Source of the DNA: JBBEAM01 sp040882845
GTDB taxonomy: Bacteria; Pseudomonadota; Alphaproteobacteria; Kiloniellales; DSM-21159
Assembly: GCA_040882845.1 (NCBI GenBank)
Contig: JBBEAM010000015.1
Span: 186,001 to 250,000, forward strand
Direction: 5' to 3'
DNA: 64,000 nucleotides
Part shown: positions 42,460-51,051 of the stretch, piece after piece
How positions within the stretch are numbered: the stretch's first letter is position 1
How the letters are laid out: every line of letters starts with the position of its first letter
The notes under the pieces: generated by a model
Database searches by the model: none
Told to the model about the DNA's origin: nothing
Seen by the model: the letters and a program-made list of their open reading frames with translations, nothing else
Made by a program: the position numbers and the translations under genes

Positions 42460-43989
42460 ATGAACGACAAGCTGGAGCGCGCGCTTCTCGTCTACCTCGG
42501 CGTCCTGATCGCCGCCGGGTTGGCCGTGCGCTTCGCCTCGCTGCCCTTCCAGGGCATGCAGATCGACGACGTCTTCACGCAGCTGATTCTTCAACCGCCG
42601 GTCAGCTTCGCCTCGCTGGTCACCGATCGGGCGATCGAACGCGAAACCTTGCCGCCCCTTTACTTCTTTCTTGCCGCCGGCTGGCAGGCGCTCTTCGGCG
42701 CCGGCGAGACGACGCTGCGCGCGCTCAACGCCGCGGTCGGCGTGCTGGCCTTGCTGGCAGGCTGGCTGCTGGGCCGCCACTTGCTGCAACCGCGTCCGCT
42801 GCTGCTCTTCCTGGCCCTGCTGGCCTGTTCCTACGGTGCCATCTACACCGGCTACAAGGCGCGGCCCTACGCGCTGCTGCTGCTGTTCGGCACCCTGCTG
42901 ACCTTCGGCTATATCGGGGTTTCCCGGAAGTTCCGCGACAGCGGCGCACTGGAGTGGACGCCGCTGCTCGGGCTCGCCGCCTGGGGCGTGCTGGCGGCCT
43001 ACAGCCACTACCTCGGCCTGATCTTCGCTGGCGCCGTCTTCGCCCTGCTGGCCTTGCAGGCGCTGCAGCAGAGAGAGCTTACAAGCCTTAGCCGCACGCT
43101 CGGCGCAGGGCTGTTGACCCTGCTGCTGTTCGTGCCCTGGCTGGCCTACCAGCTGCCCAGGCAGCTCGCCCTGCTCGGCGAGCTCGACTACTTCTGGTTC
43201 CCGGACAGCTTCGCCGAGTACGTCTTTCAGCTGCACGTCTATCTTCGCTACCTCAGCGGCGACATCTTCCTGAGCCTCGCGCTCTTCGCGGTCTTCCTGC
43301 TGCCGCTGCCCTTCTGCCTGCGCAGAGCGCGGCTGTGGGAGTTTCGGGGCAATCTCACGCCGCTGGCCCAGAGCGTTGCCCTGATCGCGATGACCCTGGC
43401 GCTGACGATTCCGCTCAACCTGATCGCCCCCTTCAGCCTCGCGCGCTATTTCATCGTTCTCCTGCCCTGCCTTTACCTTGGCATGGCGCTGTCCTTCGAT
43501 CTGCTGATTCGCCTGGCGCCCCGCGGCTTGTGGCGCGGCGGCGCCCTGTTGCTGACCGCCGCCTGCGTCTCCTCCCTGCTGATCGCGCTGCCGCCGCTGT
43601 TCCGCGACACCCCGGACGAGGTCCGCGCAGCGGCCGTCTTCGTGACCGGAGAGCTTGGCTGCGAGAAAGGCGTGCTGCCGGTCTTCCAGCCGCGCGCCTG
43701 GAGCGACGGCTTGACCGCCTACCGTTACTACCTGGAGCCCCTGGGCACAGCCCGGGTCGAGAGCGTCGAGACGGCGAACGGCGATCTCGCCTTTCCCGCG
43801 GGCCGCGATCCCGACTGCCGCCTGCTGCTGTGGATCCATAAATATTACTACACGGTGATGGGCGAGAAGGCGGCGCGTCTCGGGCCCGATCTCGGCATCG
43901 AGATCGACCCGGAAAGCTTCCAGGCCGCGCCACCGGTCATGACCAAGATCATCGGGTCTCAGGCGATCTACTACCGGGCCGCGGAGTAA
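42460..43989 (+). CDS. GT-C-like (ArnT/PMT-type) membrane glycosyltransferase, copy 1
   Basis: Integral membrane protein of 509 residues with ten or more helices. The first periplasmic loop has an acidic pair in 'GMQIDDVFTQLILQPPVSF', the position of the catalytic acid in GT39/GT83 enzymes, followed by 'TLPPLYFFLAAGWQALFG' and 'YTGYKARPYALLLLFGTLL'. A C-terminal globular part (about 390-509) contains 'LPVFQPRAWSDGLTAYRYYL'. It would move a sugar from a polyprenyl phosphate carrier to a surface acceptor. It is a clear paralogue of the gene at 45193, motif for motif. The acceptor and sugar are unknown. Confidence 0.8.
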   Translation: MNDKLERALLVYLGVLIAAGLAVRFASLPFQGMQIDDVFTQLILQPPVSFASLVTDRAIERETLPPLYFFLAAGWQALFGAGETTLRALNAAVGVLALLAGWLLGRHLLQPRPLLLFLALLACSYGAIYTGYKARPYALLLLFGTLLTFGYIGVSRKFRDSGALEWTPLLGLAAWGVLAAYSHYLGLIFAGAVFALLALQALQQRELTSLSRTLGAGLLTLLLFVPWLAYQLPRQLALLGELDYFWFPDSFAEYVFQLHVYLRYLSGDIFLSLALFAVFLLPLPFCLRRARLWEFRGNLTPLAQSVALIAMTLALTIPLNLIAPFSLARYFIVLLPCLYLGMALSFDLLIRLAPRGLWRGGALLLTAACVSSLLIALPPLFRDTPDEVRAAAVFVTGELGCEKGVLPVFQPRAWSDGLTAYRYYLEPLGTARVESVETANGDLAFPAGRDPDCRLLLWIHKYYYTVMGEKAARLGPDLGIEIDPESFQAAPPVMTKIIGSQAIYYRAAE

Positions 43990-44069
43990 CGCCGACGGCC
44001 AGACTTCTTTCCCCCCGCAAATGGCACTAGGGTCGCGGGGTCACTTTCGCAGGGAGTTTCGCTAAGCAG

Positions 44070-45176
44070 ATGGACGCGCATCTCATCCTCGACCGGGTTT
44101 TCGCCCAAGACTACAGCGACGCCCGGCGGCGCTTCGCCGAGGCCGTCGAGGCGCGCGGCGGCGCGATCAAGAGCTATCTCAATCCCAACCGGGGACCCGA
44201 AGGCGAGGAGCTGGCGACCGACACCGCCTGGTTCGGCCCCCAGGACGCCGAGGCGGTGCTGGTGCAGATCTCCGCCACCCACGGCGTCGAGGGCTTCTGC
44301 GGCTCCGGCGCCCAGGTGGACTGGCTGCTGCACGGCCAGGACTGGCCGCTGCCCGAGGGGGTGGCGGTGCTGATGATCCACGCCATCAACCCCCACGGCT
44401 TCGCCTGGATCCGCCGCTGCACCGAGGAGGGCTGCGACCTCAACCGCAACTACATCGATTTCGACCAGCCTCTGCCGGAGAATCCCGGTTACGAGGAATT
44501 GAAGGACGACCTGATCCCGCCGGCATTGGAGGGCCCTGAGTTCGAGGCCGCCGAGGCGCGCCTTGCCGCCTACCGCGAAAAGCACGGCGCCGACGCCTTC
44601 AAGATCGCCTGGGGCGGCGGCCAGTACAAAGATTCCTACGGCGCCTTCTACGGCGGCGAGGGGCCGACCTGGGCGCGACGCACCCTGGAGGCCATCGTCG
44701 CCGACACCGATCTGGCCAGCCGCAAGCGCGTCGCCATCGTCGACTATCACACCGGCCTCGGCCCCTTCGGCTACGGCGAGCTGATCTCGGCCCATACCGT
44801 CGGCTCCGAGAACGTCGAGCGGGCCAAGCGCTGGTACGGCCTTTCGGTCACCCAGCCGGACCTCGGCACCTCGGCCTCGGTGCCCAAGACCGGGCTCGGC
44901 GAGCTCGGCTGGGAACGGATGCTCGGCGACAAGGTCAGCTGCATCGCCATCGAGTACGGCACCTTCACCACGGAGGAAGGCCGCATCGCGCTGCGCGCCG
45001 ATCACTGGCTGCACAAGCACCGCAACCTCGACTGGAGCAGCGCCGAGACGCGCACCATCAAGGCGCGGCTAAAGCGCCACTTCTATCCGGAGACGCCGGA
45101 CTGGCAGGAGATGGTGCTGCTGCGCAGCCGCATGGTGGTGCGCCAGGGCCTGGAAGCCCTGGCCGGTGAAGTCTGA
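44070..45176 (+). CDS. DUF2817 / M14-like zinc carboxypeptidase family protein
   Basis: A 368-residue cytosolic-looking protein (no signal peptide) of the DUF2817 group of M14-type metallopeptidases. The likely zinc ligands are in 'SATHGVEGFCGSGAQ' (H-x2-E) and the later 'VAIVDYHTGLGPFG' (His), with a candidate catalytic Glu in 'CIAIEYGTFTTEEG'. 'HAINPHGFAWIRRCTEEGCDLNRN' also matches the family. It lies between the two GT-C paralogues in the same direction, 80 bp after the first and 16 bp before the second. Its substrate and link to the glycosyltransferases are unknown. Confidence 0.85.
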   Translation: MDAHLILDRVFAQDYSDARRRFAEAVEARGGAIKSYLNPNRGPEGEELATDTAWFGPQDAEAVLVQISATHGVEGFCGSGAQVDWLLHGQDWPLPEGVAVLMIHAINPHGFAWIRRCTEEGCDLNRNYIDFDQPLPENPGYEELKDDLIPPALEGPEFEAAEARLAAYREKHGADAFKIAWGGGQYKDSYGAFYGGEGPTWARRTLEAIVADTDLASRKRVAIVDYHTGLGPFGYGELISAHTVGSENVERAKRWYGLSVTQPDLGTSASVPKTGLGELGWERMLGDKVSCIAIEYGTFTTEEGRIALRADHWLHKHRNLDWSSAETRTIKARLKRHFYPETPDWQEMVLLRSRMVVRQGLEALAGEV

Positions 45177-45192
45177 CCCCGGCGGTAAGACG

Positions 45193-46713
45193 ATGACAAG
45201 CTGGCTGCAGCGGCACGGGTTTCTCCTCGGCCTCGGCCTGCTGATCCTGGCCGGACTGGGGCTGCGCTACCTGCCGCTGCCGGTCAGCGGCCTGTCGATC
45301 GACGATATCTTCACCCTGGTGATCCTCAAGCCGCCGGTCAGCTTCGACTCCCTGGTGCTCGACCGGGCGATCCGGGTCGAGGCCAATCCGCCGCTATACT
45401 ATCTGCTGGCGGCCGGCTGGCAGGCGCTGTTCGGCGACGATCCCGCCGTCCTCAAGGCGCTCGGCACGAGCATCGGCGCGCTGGCCCTGCTCGCCGCCTG
45501 GCTGCTTGGACGCAAGGTCTTCCCGCCGCGCGTCCTGGCGATGCAGATCGCCCTGCTCGCCGTCTCCTACGGCGCCATCGCCACGGGGCTGGAGGCGCGT
45601 CCCTATTCCCTGCTGCTGCTGTTCGGCACGATTCAGACCTGCCTCTACTTCAAGGCGGAGCGGCGGCTGCGCACAAAAGGCAAGCTGGCCAACCGCCGTC
45701 TCCTGGCAATCGCCCTGGTCGGTGCGCTCGCCGCCTATGCCCACTACTTCGGGCTGATCTTCACCGGCGCGGTCTTCGCCCTGCTGCTGCTGCAGGCCTG
45801 GCGCCGCTTTGACATGGCGCTGCAGGTGATCGGCTTCGGCCTGCTGACCCTGCTGTTTTTCCTGCCCTGGCTGATCCACGAACTGCCGCGCCAGCAGGAG
45901 GTCATGGCCGAGCTCTCGCTGTTCTGGTTTCCGGATACGCCCGAGGAGGTCTTCCGCCAGTTCGTCCACTTCACCGCCTATCTCGGCGGCGGCGCGCTGA
46001 CCACCCTGATCCTCTTTCTCGCCTTCCTGGCGATGCTCGCGATCAACCTGCGAAGACTTCGGGAGCCCGAGGCCCTGCCCTTCGCGCGGGTCGTCCTGCA
46101 CTGCGGCGCGCTCGTGGCGATCACCTGCGTCATCGCCCTCGTGCTCAATATCTTCGCGCCGATGAGCTTCGCGCGCTACTTCCTGGTGCTGCTGCCGGCG
46201 CTCTATCTCGGCGTCGCCGCGGCCTTCGAGCTCTGGCTGCAGTACGCCGAGTCCAAGGGCTGGCAACTGCTCGGCCCGCTGCCGGTGCTGCTGCTGACCG
46301 CCATGCTGCTCTATCCGGCGCCGATCCTGCTGCGCGACAGCCCGGACCACTGGGGCGATGCCGTGGACTTCGCCTACCAGGAGCTGCACTGCCGCCAGGG
46401 CGCCATGCCGATCTACCAGCCCACCGGCTTTCCCGACGGCCTGGTCGCCTTCGACTACTACCTCGATCCCCTGGGCGAGGAGCTCTACGCCGACACCATC
46501 GAGCGGCCCGACCGCAGCCTGGCGCCGCTGGAGACCGCCGACCCCGACTGCCGTCTGGTGGCCTGGGTGCACGACAGCTATTTCCGGGATTCCGACATCG
46601 CCGCGCGGCTGCAGCGCGACTTCGGCATGGCCCTGGACCCGGAGACCCACGAAGCCGCGCCGCCCTACCGGACCAAGGCCTTCGGCCCGAATATTCTGTT
46701 CTATCGCCCGTGA
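45193..46713 (+). CDS. GT-C-like membrane glycosyltransferase, copy 2
   Basis: A 506-residue paralogue of the gene at 42460, with the same landmarks: 'GLSIDDIFTLVILKPPVSF', 'NPPLYYLLAAGWQALFG', 'ATGLEARPYSLLLLFGTI' and C-terminal 'MPIYQPTGFPDGLVAFDYYL'. The shared acidic pair in the first outer loop and conserved spacing suggest both copies are active and specialised. The ATG at 45193 is preferred; an in-frame GTG at 45166 overlapping the previous gene is an alternative. It converges on the gtrA-like gene with a 4-bp gap. Confidence 0.8.
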   Translation: MTSWLQRHGFLLGLGLLILAGLGLRYLPLPVSGLSIDDIFTLVILKPPVSFDSLVLDRAIRVEANPPLYYLLAAGWQALFGDDPAVLKALGTSIGALALLAAWLLGRKVFPPRVLAMQIALLAVSYGAIATGLEARPYSLLLLFGTIQTCLYFKAERRLRTKGKLANRRLLAIALVGALAAYAHYFGLIFTGAVFALLLLQAWRRFDMALQVIGFGLLTLLFFLPWLIHELPRQQEVMAELSLFWFPDTPEEVFRQFVHFTAYLGGGALTTLILFLAFLAMLAINLRRLREPEALPFARVVLHCGALVAITCVIALVLNIFAPMSFARYFLVLLPALYLGVAAAFELWLQYAESKGWQLLGPLPVLLLTAMLLYPAPILLRDSPDHWGDAVDFAYQELHCRQGAMPIYQPTGFPDGLVAFDYYLDPLGEELYADTIERPDRSLAPLETADPDCRLVAWVHDSYFRDSDIAARLQRDFGMALDPETHEAAPPYRTKAFGPNILFYRP

Positions 46714-46717
46714 AGGC

Positions 46718-47212
46718 TTAAACCTCGTCCTCCACCTCTTTCGGCGGTCGGTAGAGGTGGTCATGCTTGGGCATGTGGGAGTGGAAGACCAGCAGCTTGC
46801 GGCCGAGGAAGTTCCAGCCGAAGACGAAGGGCACGGCGCCGATCTTGGCGGCCAGCGGCGGGATCGGCAGGGTTTCCAGCAGCAGCCAGACGAAGAAGAC
46901 GTTGAGCGCCGCGCCGACCCCGGCGACGACGAAGAGGCGCAGCACCTCCTCCGAGCGGCGGTAGCGGGCGCGCACGAAGACGAAGCGGTAGCAGAGCGCG
47001 TAGTTGACCAGGGTGGCGACCACGAAGCTCGCCCCGGCAGAGAACAGCACCGGCAGGCCCGCCTCGGTCATGGCGACGAAGCTGGCGATGTCGACCACGA
47101 AGGCGATGCCGCCGACGAAGCAATAGCGGATCAGCTGTTCGGCGAAGCTGCCGTAGCGCTCGACCAGCGGCTGCAGCGGCGCCAGCGGCGTGCCCTCCAG
47201 CGTCACCTTCAT
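46718..47212 (-). CDS. GtrA-like flippase
   Basis: Four-helix membrane protein of 164 residues: 'LIRYCFVGGIAFVVDIASFVA', 'LFSAGASFVVATLVNYALCY', 'LFVVAGVGAALNVFFVWLLL' and 'PFVFGWNFLGRKLLVF'. This is the GtrA/DPMS-accessory pattern; such proteins are thought to flip polyprenyl-phosphate sugars to the periplasmic face. Its ATG overlaps the stop of the GT2 gene by 4 nt, so the two are translationally coupled, as gtrA and gtrB usually are. Last gene of the epimerase-GT2-gtrA operon. Confidence 0.9.
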   Translation of the reverse strand: MKVTLEGTPLAPLQPLVERYGSFAEQLIRYCFVGGIAFVVDIASFVAMTEAGLPVLFSAGASFVVATLVNYALCYRFVFVRARYRRSEEVLRLFVVAGVGAALNVFFVWLLLETLPIPPLAAKIGAVPFVFGWNFLGRKLLVFHSHMPKHDHLYRPPKEVEDEV

Positions 47213-48030
47213 CGGTGCCAGACCTGCAGCTGCTCCTCCGCCCGCTGGCTGCCCTGGCGGTAGTCGCCACGCGACAGCAGCTTCTCGATCCAGCAATAGA
47301 AGATGATGAAGAGATAGCGCGAGCCCATCTCGCGGATACGGAACTTGGAGACCCCCTCGGCCCGGTTGCGCCAGGTGTTGGGCACCACGGAATAGCTGTA
47401 GCCGCGCACCACGGCCTTCAGCGGCAGCTCCACCGTCAGGTTGAAGTGGCGGGCGAGCAGCGGCTGCACCCCGGCCACGACCTCCCGCCGGTAGAGCTTG
47501 AAGGCGTTGGTCATATCGTTGACCGGTACGGCGAAGAGCGTGCGGATGAAGAGATTGCCGAGGCGATTGAGAATCAGCTTCGGCAGCGGGTAGTCGATCA
47601 CCTTGCCGCCGCGCGAGAAGCGGGTGCCGAAGACGCAGTCGAAGCCCTTCTCGAACTCCCGGTAGAAGGCGACCAGGTCCTCGGGCCGGTCGGAGCCGTC
47701 GGCCATGACGATCGCCACGGCCTCGCCCTCGAAAGCCGCGAGGCCGCGCCGCACCGCGAAACCGAAGCCGTTGGGCGGCGGGTTGCGGATCCAGCGCAGG
47801 CTGGGGATCTCGCCGCTCAGCTCGTCGAGGATCGCCTCGGTGCGGTCGCTGCAGTTGTCGGCGACCACCAGAATCTCGTGGTCGATCTTCTCGGCGTTCA
47901 GCGCCTGGGCGATCTCGCGCACCGTGCCGGCGATGTGGCCTTCCTCGTCGTGCGCGGGAATCAGCACCGACAGCCGGCCCTCGACGCCGGCGGCCACCCA
48001 CTCGGCCAAGGACTGCACCTGGATCGTCAC
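47209..48030 (-). CDS. Family 2 glycosyltransferase (polyprenyl-phosphate sugar synthase-like)
   Basis: A 273-residue GT-A enzyme with 'LSVLIPAHDEEGHIAGTVRE', 'HEILVVADNCSDRTEAIL' and the metal-binding Asp region 'AIVMADGSDRPEDLVAFYRE', 'NDMTNAFKLYRREVV'. It resembles GtrB and dolichol-phosphate mannose synthase but lacks the two C-terminal membrane helices of GtrB; only 'YLFIIFYCWIEKLL' near the end is hydrophobic. It likely loads a nucleotide sugar onto a polyprenyl phosphate. Start is GTG at 48030 with GGGGAAGG upstream. Confidence 0.9.
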   Translation of the reverse strand: MTIQVQSLAEWVAAGVEGRLSVLIPAHDEEGHIAGTVREIAQALNAEKIDHEILVVADNCSDRTEAILDELSGEIPSLRWIRNPPPNGFGFAVRRGLAAFEGEAVAIVMADGSDRPEDLVAFYREFEKGFDCVFGTRFSRGGKVIDYPLPKLILNRLGNLFIRTLFAVPVNDMTNAFKLYRREVVAGVQPLLARHFNLTVELPLKAVVRGYSYSVVPNTWRNRAEGVSKFRIREMGSRYLFIIFYCWIEKLLSRGDYRQGSQRAEEQLQVWHR

Positions 48031-48060
48031 GCGCCTTCCCCTATGCGGCCCATGGCGGGT

Positions 48061-49122
48061 CTATACCCGCGCCAGGGAGACCTCATGGATTTCCTCCATG
48101 ATGGCCGGAACATCATAGCGCATCTTCCAGTCCGGGTAGTGCGACTGGAAGCGCGAGATATCGGAGATCCACCAGATATGGTCGCCGATCCGATTGTCCT
48201 CGGCGTAGCTCCAGCGCAGCGGCCGTCCGGTCAGCTTTTCGCAGATCGCGATGGCTTCCAGCATCGAGCAGTTGGAGAAGCGCCCGCCGCCGATGTTGTA
48301 GACCTCCGCCGCGCGCGGCGCCTGGAAGACCTGCCAGAAGGCTTCGATCAGGTCGTGGGCGTGGATGTTGTCGCGCACCTGCTTGCCCTTGTAGCCGAAC
48401 ACCGTATAGGGCCGGTCTTCCACGGCGCACTTGACCAGATAGGCGAGAAAACCGTGCAGCTCGGCGGCGGCATGGGCCGGGCCGGTCAGGCAGCCGCCGC
48501 GGAAACAGGCGGTCTTCAGCCCGAAGTAGCGGCCGTATTCCTGGGTCATGATGTCGGCGGCGACCTTGGAGGCACCGAAGACGCTATGCAGGGTGCCGTC
48601 GATCGACATCGACTCGTCGATGCCGCGTTCGGCGTAGGGGTGATCGCCGGTCAGCTCCCAGCGGGTCTCCAGCTCGCTCAGCGGCAGCCCATTCGGCCGG
48701 TCGCCATAGACCTTGTTGGTGCTGAGAAAGATGAAGGGCGCCTCGGGTGCATGGTCGCGCAGCGCCTGTAGCAGGTTCAGGGTGCCGTTGGCGTTGACCG
48801 TGAAGTCGGTAATCGGCTCGCGCGCCGCCCAGTCGTGGGAGGGTTGGGCGGCGGCGTGGATCACCACGGCGATCTCCTTGCCGTGCTCGGCGAAGAGGGC
48901 GTCGATGCCCGCGCGGTCGCGGATATCCAGCGCGACATGGCGGTAGTTGGGGACTTGCCTGGCAATCGCAGCGTGGCGCCAGGCGGTGCTGCCTTCCGGG
49001 CCGAAGAAGTAGGCGCGCATGTCGTTGTCGATGCCGATCACGTCGAGGCCCTGGCGCGCGAAATGCAGCGCCGCCTCGCCGCCGATCAGGCCGCCGGACC
49101 CGGTGATCAGGGCAATCGCCAT
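48061..49122 (-). CDS. NAD-dependent epimerase/dehydratase, CDP-paratose 2-epimerase-like
   Basis: Extended short-chain dehydrogenase of 353 residues. 'ALITGSGGLIGGEAALHFA' binds NAD, and the active site is represented by 'LSTNKVYGDRPNG' and the unusual 'FGASKVAAD' where the usual Tyr of Y-x3-K reads Phe. Long stretches ('HSVFGASKVAADIMTQEYGR', 'FRGGCLTGP', 'YTVFGYKGKQVRDNIHAHDL') are of the tyvelose/CDP-paratose 2-epimerase type. It abuts the next gene upstream with no spacer. It probably makes or modifies the nucleotide sugar used by the neighbouring glycosyltransferases. Confidence 0.88.
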   Translation of the reverse strand: MAIALITGSGGLIGGEAALHFARQGLDVIGIDNDMRAYFFGPEGSTAWRHAAIARQVPNYRHVALDIRDRAGIDALFAEHGKEIAVVIHAAAQPSHDWAAREPITDFTVNANGTLNLLQALRDHAPEAPFIFLSTNKVYGDRPNGLPLSELETRWELTGDHPYAERGIDESMSIDGTLHSVFGASKVAADIMTQEYGRYFGLKTACFRGGCLTGPAHAAAELHGFLAYLVKCAVEDRPYTVFGYKGKQVRDNIHAHDLIEAFWQVFQAPRAAEVYNIGGGRFSNCSMLEAIAICEKLTGRPLRWSYAEDNRIGDHIWWISDISRFQSHYPDWKMRYDVPAIMEEIHEVSLARV

Positions 49123-50196
49123 CTAGCGGGTCTCCCTGCCGTAGAGCGGCTGCAGCAGGCTGCGGTTGCCCTCGAACCAGTCGAAGATCTCGCCGAGCAG
49201 TTCCGCAAAGGACCGCTTCGGCGCCCAGCCGGTCGCCGCCGTCACCCGGGCATTGTCGGTGACGTAGTAGGGAATGTCGTAGGCGCCGGTCTCCGGCTTC
49301 GAGCCGATCGCGATCTCGCGTCCGCTGCGCTCCCGGCAGAGCGCCGTCAGCTCGCGCAGGGAGACGCTGACTTCGTGCCCGCCGCCGGCATTGAAGGTCT
49401 GCCCGGACAGCGCTTCGAGGTTTTCGATCTGATAGAGCAGCAGTTCGATCAGATCGGCGATGTGCAGGACGTCACGCACCTGCAGACCTTGCCCGCCGAA
49501 GCCTGTGTACCTGAGCTCGCCGCCAAAGAGGTGCCGCGCCACCCAGTAGGTGATGAAACCCTGATCGACCTTGCCCATCTGCCAGGGCCCGGCGAGCACG
49601 CCGCAGCGGTCGATCACGCAGTTGAGACCGTAGGTCGCGGCATACTCGGTCAGCAGATGCTCCGAGCAGAGCTTGGTCGCGCCGTAGAGGGTACGCACCC
49701 CGGCGAGCGGAAAGTCCTCGGCGATGCCGGCCCGCGACCAGCCGGTGCCGCTGGCCTCGGCGGGAATGTCCAGGCGCGCGCCCTCCTCGGCCAGGGGCAG
49801 ACCGCAGAGCGGCGCCACGGGATAGATCCGGCTGCTGGAGAGGAAGATCACCCCGGCTTTGGACCGGCGTGCCGCCTCCAGGCAGTTGATCGTGCCGGTC
49901 AGGTTGGTGTGCAGCAGATAGGCCGGGCTGCCGCCGTAGCCGGCCTGGACCGAGGGCTCGGCGGAGCACTCCAGCAGCAGGTCGAAGCCGCCGGCCTCGG
50001 CGATGTCGTCGGGGCTGCGGATGTCGCCGTGCAGGAAGGCCACGCCGGCGTCCTTGAGCAGCGGCAGGGTGAACTCGCTGCCACGCCGCTTCAGGTTGTC
50101 CAGGGCGGTCAGCTCCGCCTCCGGAATCGCCGCCTTGAGGGACCGGCAGACGTTGGAGCCGACAAAACCCGCTCCGCCGGTGACCAGAATCCGCAT
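49123..50196 (-). CDS. NAD-dependent sugar epimerase/dehydratase, second copy type
   Basis: Extended SDR of 357 residues with 'MRILVTGGAGFVGSNVCRSL', 'FLSSSRIYPV' and the Tyr-Lys pair in 'LYGATKLCSEHLLTEY'. It is related to but diverged from the gene directly downstream, keeping the canonical tyrosine. The ATG at 50196 is followed directly by the nucleotide-binding strand. It is the first gene of a four-gene operon; upstream, 50197-50397 is a 201-bp spacer with an AT-rich TATATA around 50231, but no confident promoter. Sugar specificity unknown. Confidence 0.88.
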   Translation of the reverse strand: MRILVTGGAGFVGSNVCRSLKAAIPEAELTALDNLKRRGSEFTLPLLKDAGVAFLHGDIRSPDDIAEAGGFDLLLECSAEPSVQAGYGGSPAYLLHTNLTGTINCLEAARRSKAGVIFLSSSRIYPVAPLCGLPLAEEGARLDIPAEASGTGWSRAGIAEDFPLAGVRTLYGATKLCSEHLLTEYAATYGLNCVIDRCGVLAGPWQMGKVDQGFITYWVARHLFGGELRYTGFGGQGLQVRDVLHIADLIELLLYQIENLEALSGQTFNAGGGHEVSVSLRELTALCRERSGREIAIGSKPETGAYDIPYYVTDNARVTAATGWAPKRSFAELLGEIFDWFEGNRSLLQPLYGRETR

Positions 50197-50397
50197 GCCT
50201 GACGACCCCCCTTTCTGCACGTGGCCGAAATATATAGGCCTGCCCTAACAAAACCAAACGTTGAAAAGCCCTTAGCCCACTTCGCCGGCGATGCGGGTTG
50301 CGGAGAGGCCCAGGTTCCGCTTCAGTGAGAAGAGAAAACCTCGAAGGCTCCGCCCGCGAAGTCCTACCAGCTTCACGCCCCAAGCAGAGAGAACGAA

Positions 50398-51051
50398 ATG
50401 TCCGCAATTGCTTCAGCGCCCGCCAGCGCCCTTAAAGACGACCTTGAGATCTTCGAGCTGCCGCTGGTCGAGGCGACTCCGGAAAGCCTCGAGGGCTATG
50501 GCCTCCTGGTCGAGGATCCCAAGACCTTCGATGTCGAGATCCGCACCTGGCCCCAGCCCGGCTGGCGCCCGCTCGACCCCGGCACCGGCGACGAGGCCGG
50601 CACCACCGAGGGAAGCTTCGAGTTCTGGTGGCAGGGCGAGGTGCTCTACGGCCGCAATCACGCGGTCGACGACCAGTACCTGCTCGGCTGGAGCAAGCCG
50701 CCGGAGCAGGCCTCGGAGACCACCGCAACTCCGGAGCGCGACCGGGTGCTGCTGTGGCACACCAACTACCACCCCGACGGCGGCCAGCTGTTCTTTCCCG
50801 AGGACGGCAAGCCCTTCGTCGCGCCGCTGGCGCTGCCCGGCGACGACGTCAAGCCGGAGGACTTCACCGCCTTCTACTTCGACGGTTCCAAGGGCCTCTA
50901 CATCCACCCGGACATCTGGCACGAGGCGGTCTTTCCTCTGACCGAGCGGGCCAGCTTCTACGACCGCCAGGGCAAGGTGCATGCCCGCATCTCCTGCAAC
51001 CTGGCCAAGGAGTTCGGCTGTTACCTGGGCGTGCCGCTGCGCAGGCCGTGA
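50398..51051 (+). CDS. Ureidoglycolate lyase-like (AllA family) protein
   Basis: A 217-residue cupin-fold protein resembling ureidoglycolate lyase: 'LEGYGLLVEDPKTFDVEI' early, and near the C-terminus 'GLYIHPDIWHEAVFPL', the counterpart of the G-x-x-H-x3-WH segment of AllA. It is longer than E. coli AllA (about 160), with an inserted loop around 70-115. The stop overlaps the GTG of the M24 gene (GTGA), so the two are likely coupled. No other allantoin or purine catabolism gene is nearby, so the real reaction may differ. Confidence 0.75.
   Translation: MSAIASAPASALKDDLEIFELPLVEATPESLEGYGLLVEDPKTFDVEIRTWPQPGWRPLDPGTGDEAGTTEGSFEFWWQGEVLYGRNHAVDDQYLLGWSKPPEQASETTATPERDRVLLWHTNYHPDGGQLFFPEDGKPFVAPLALPGDDVKPEDFTAFYFDGSKGLYIHPDIWHEAVFPLTERASFYDRQGKVHARISCNLAKEFGCYLGVPLRRP

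Noticed and set aside
42460..50196. Serotype-converting prophage
   Set aside because: The gtrA/gtrB-like genes suggested one, but there is no integrase, attachment-site repeat or structural phage gene nearby, and base composition by eye matches the flanks.
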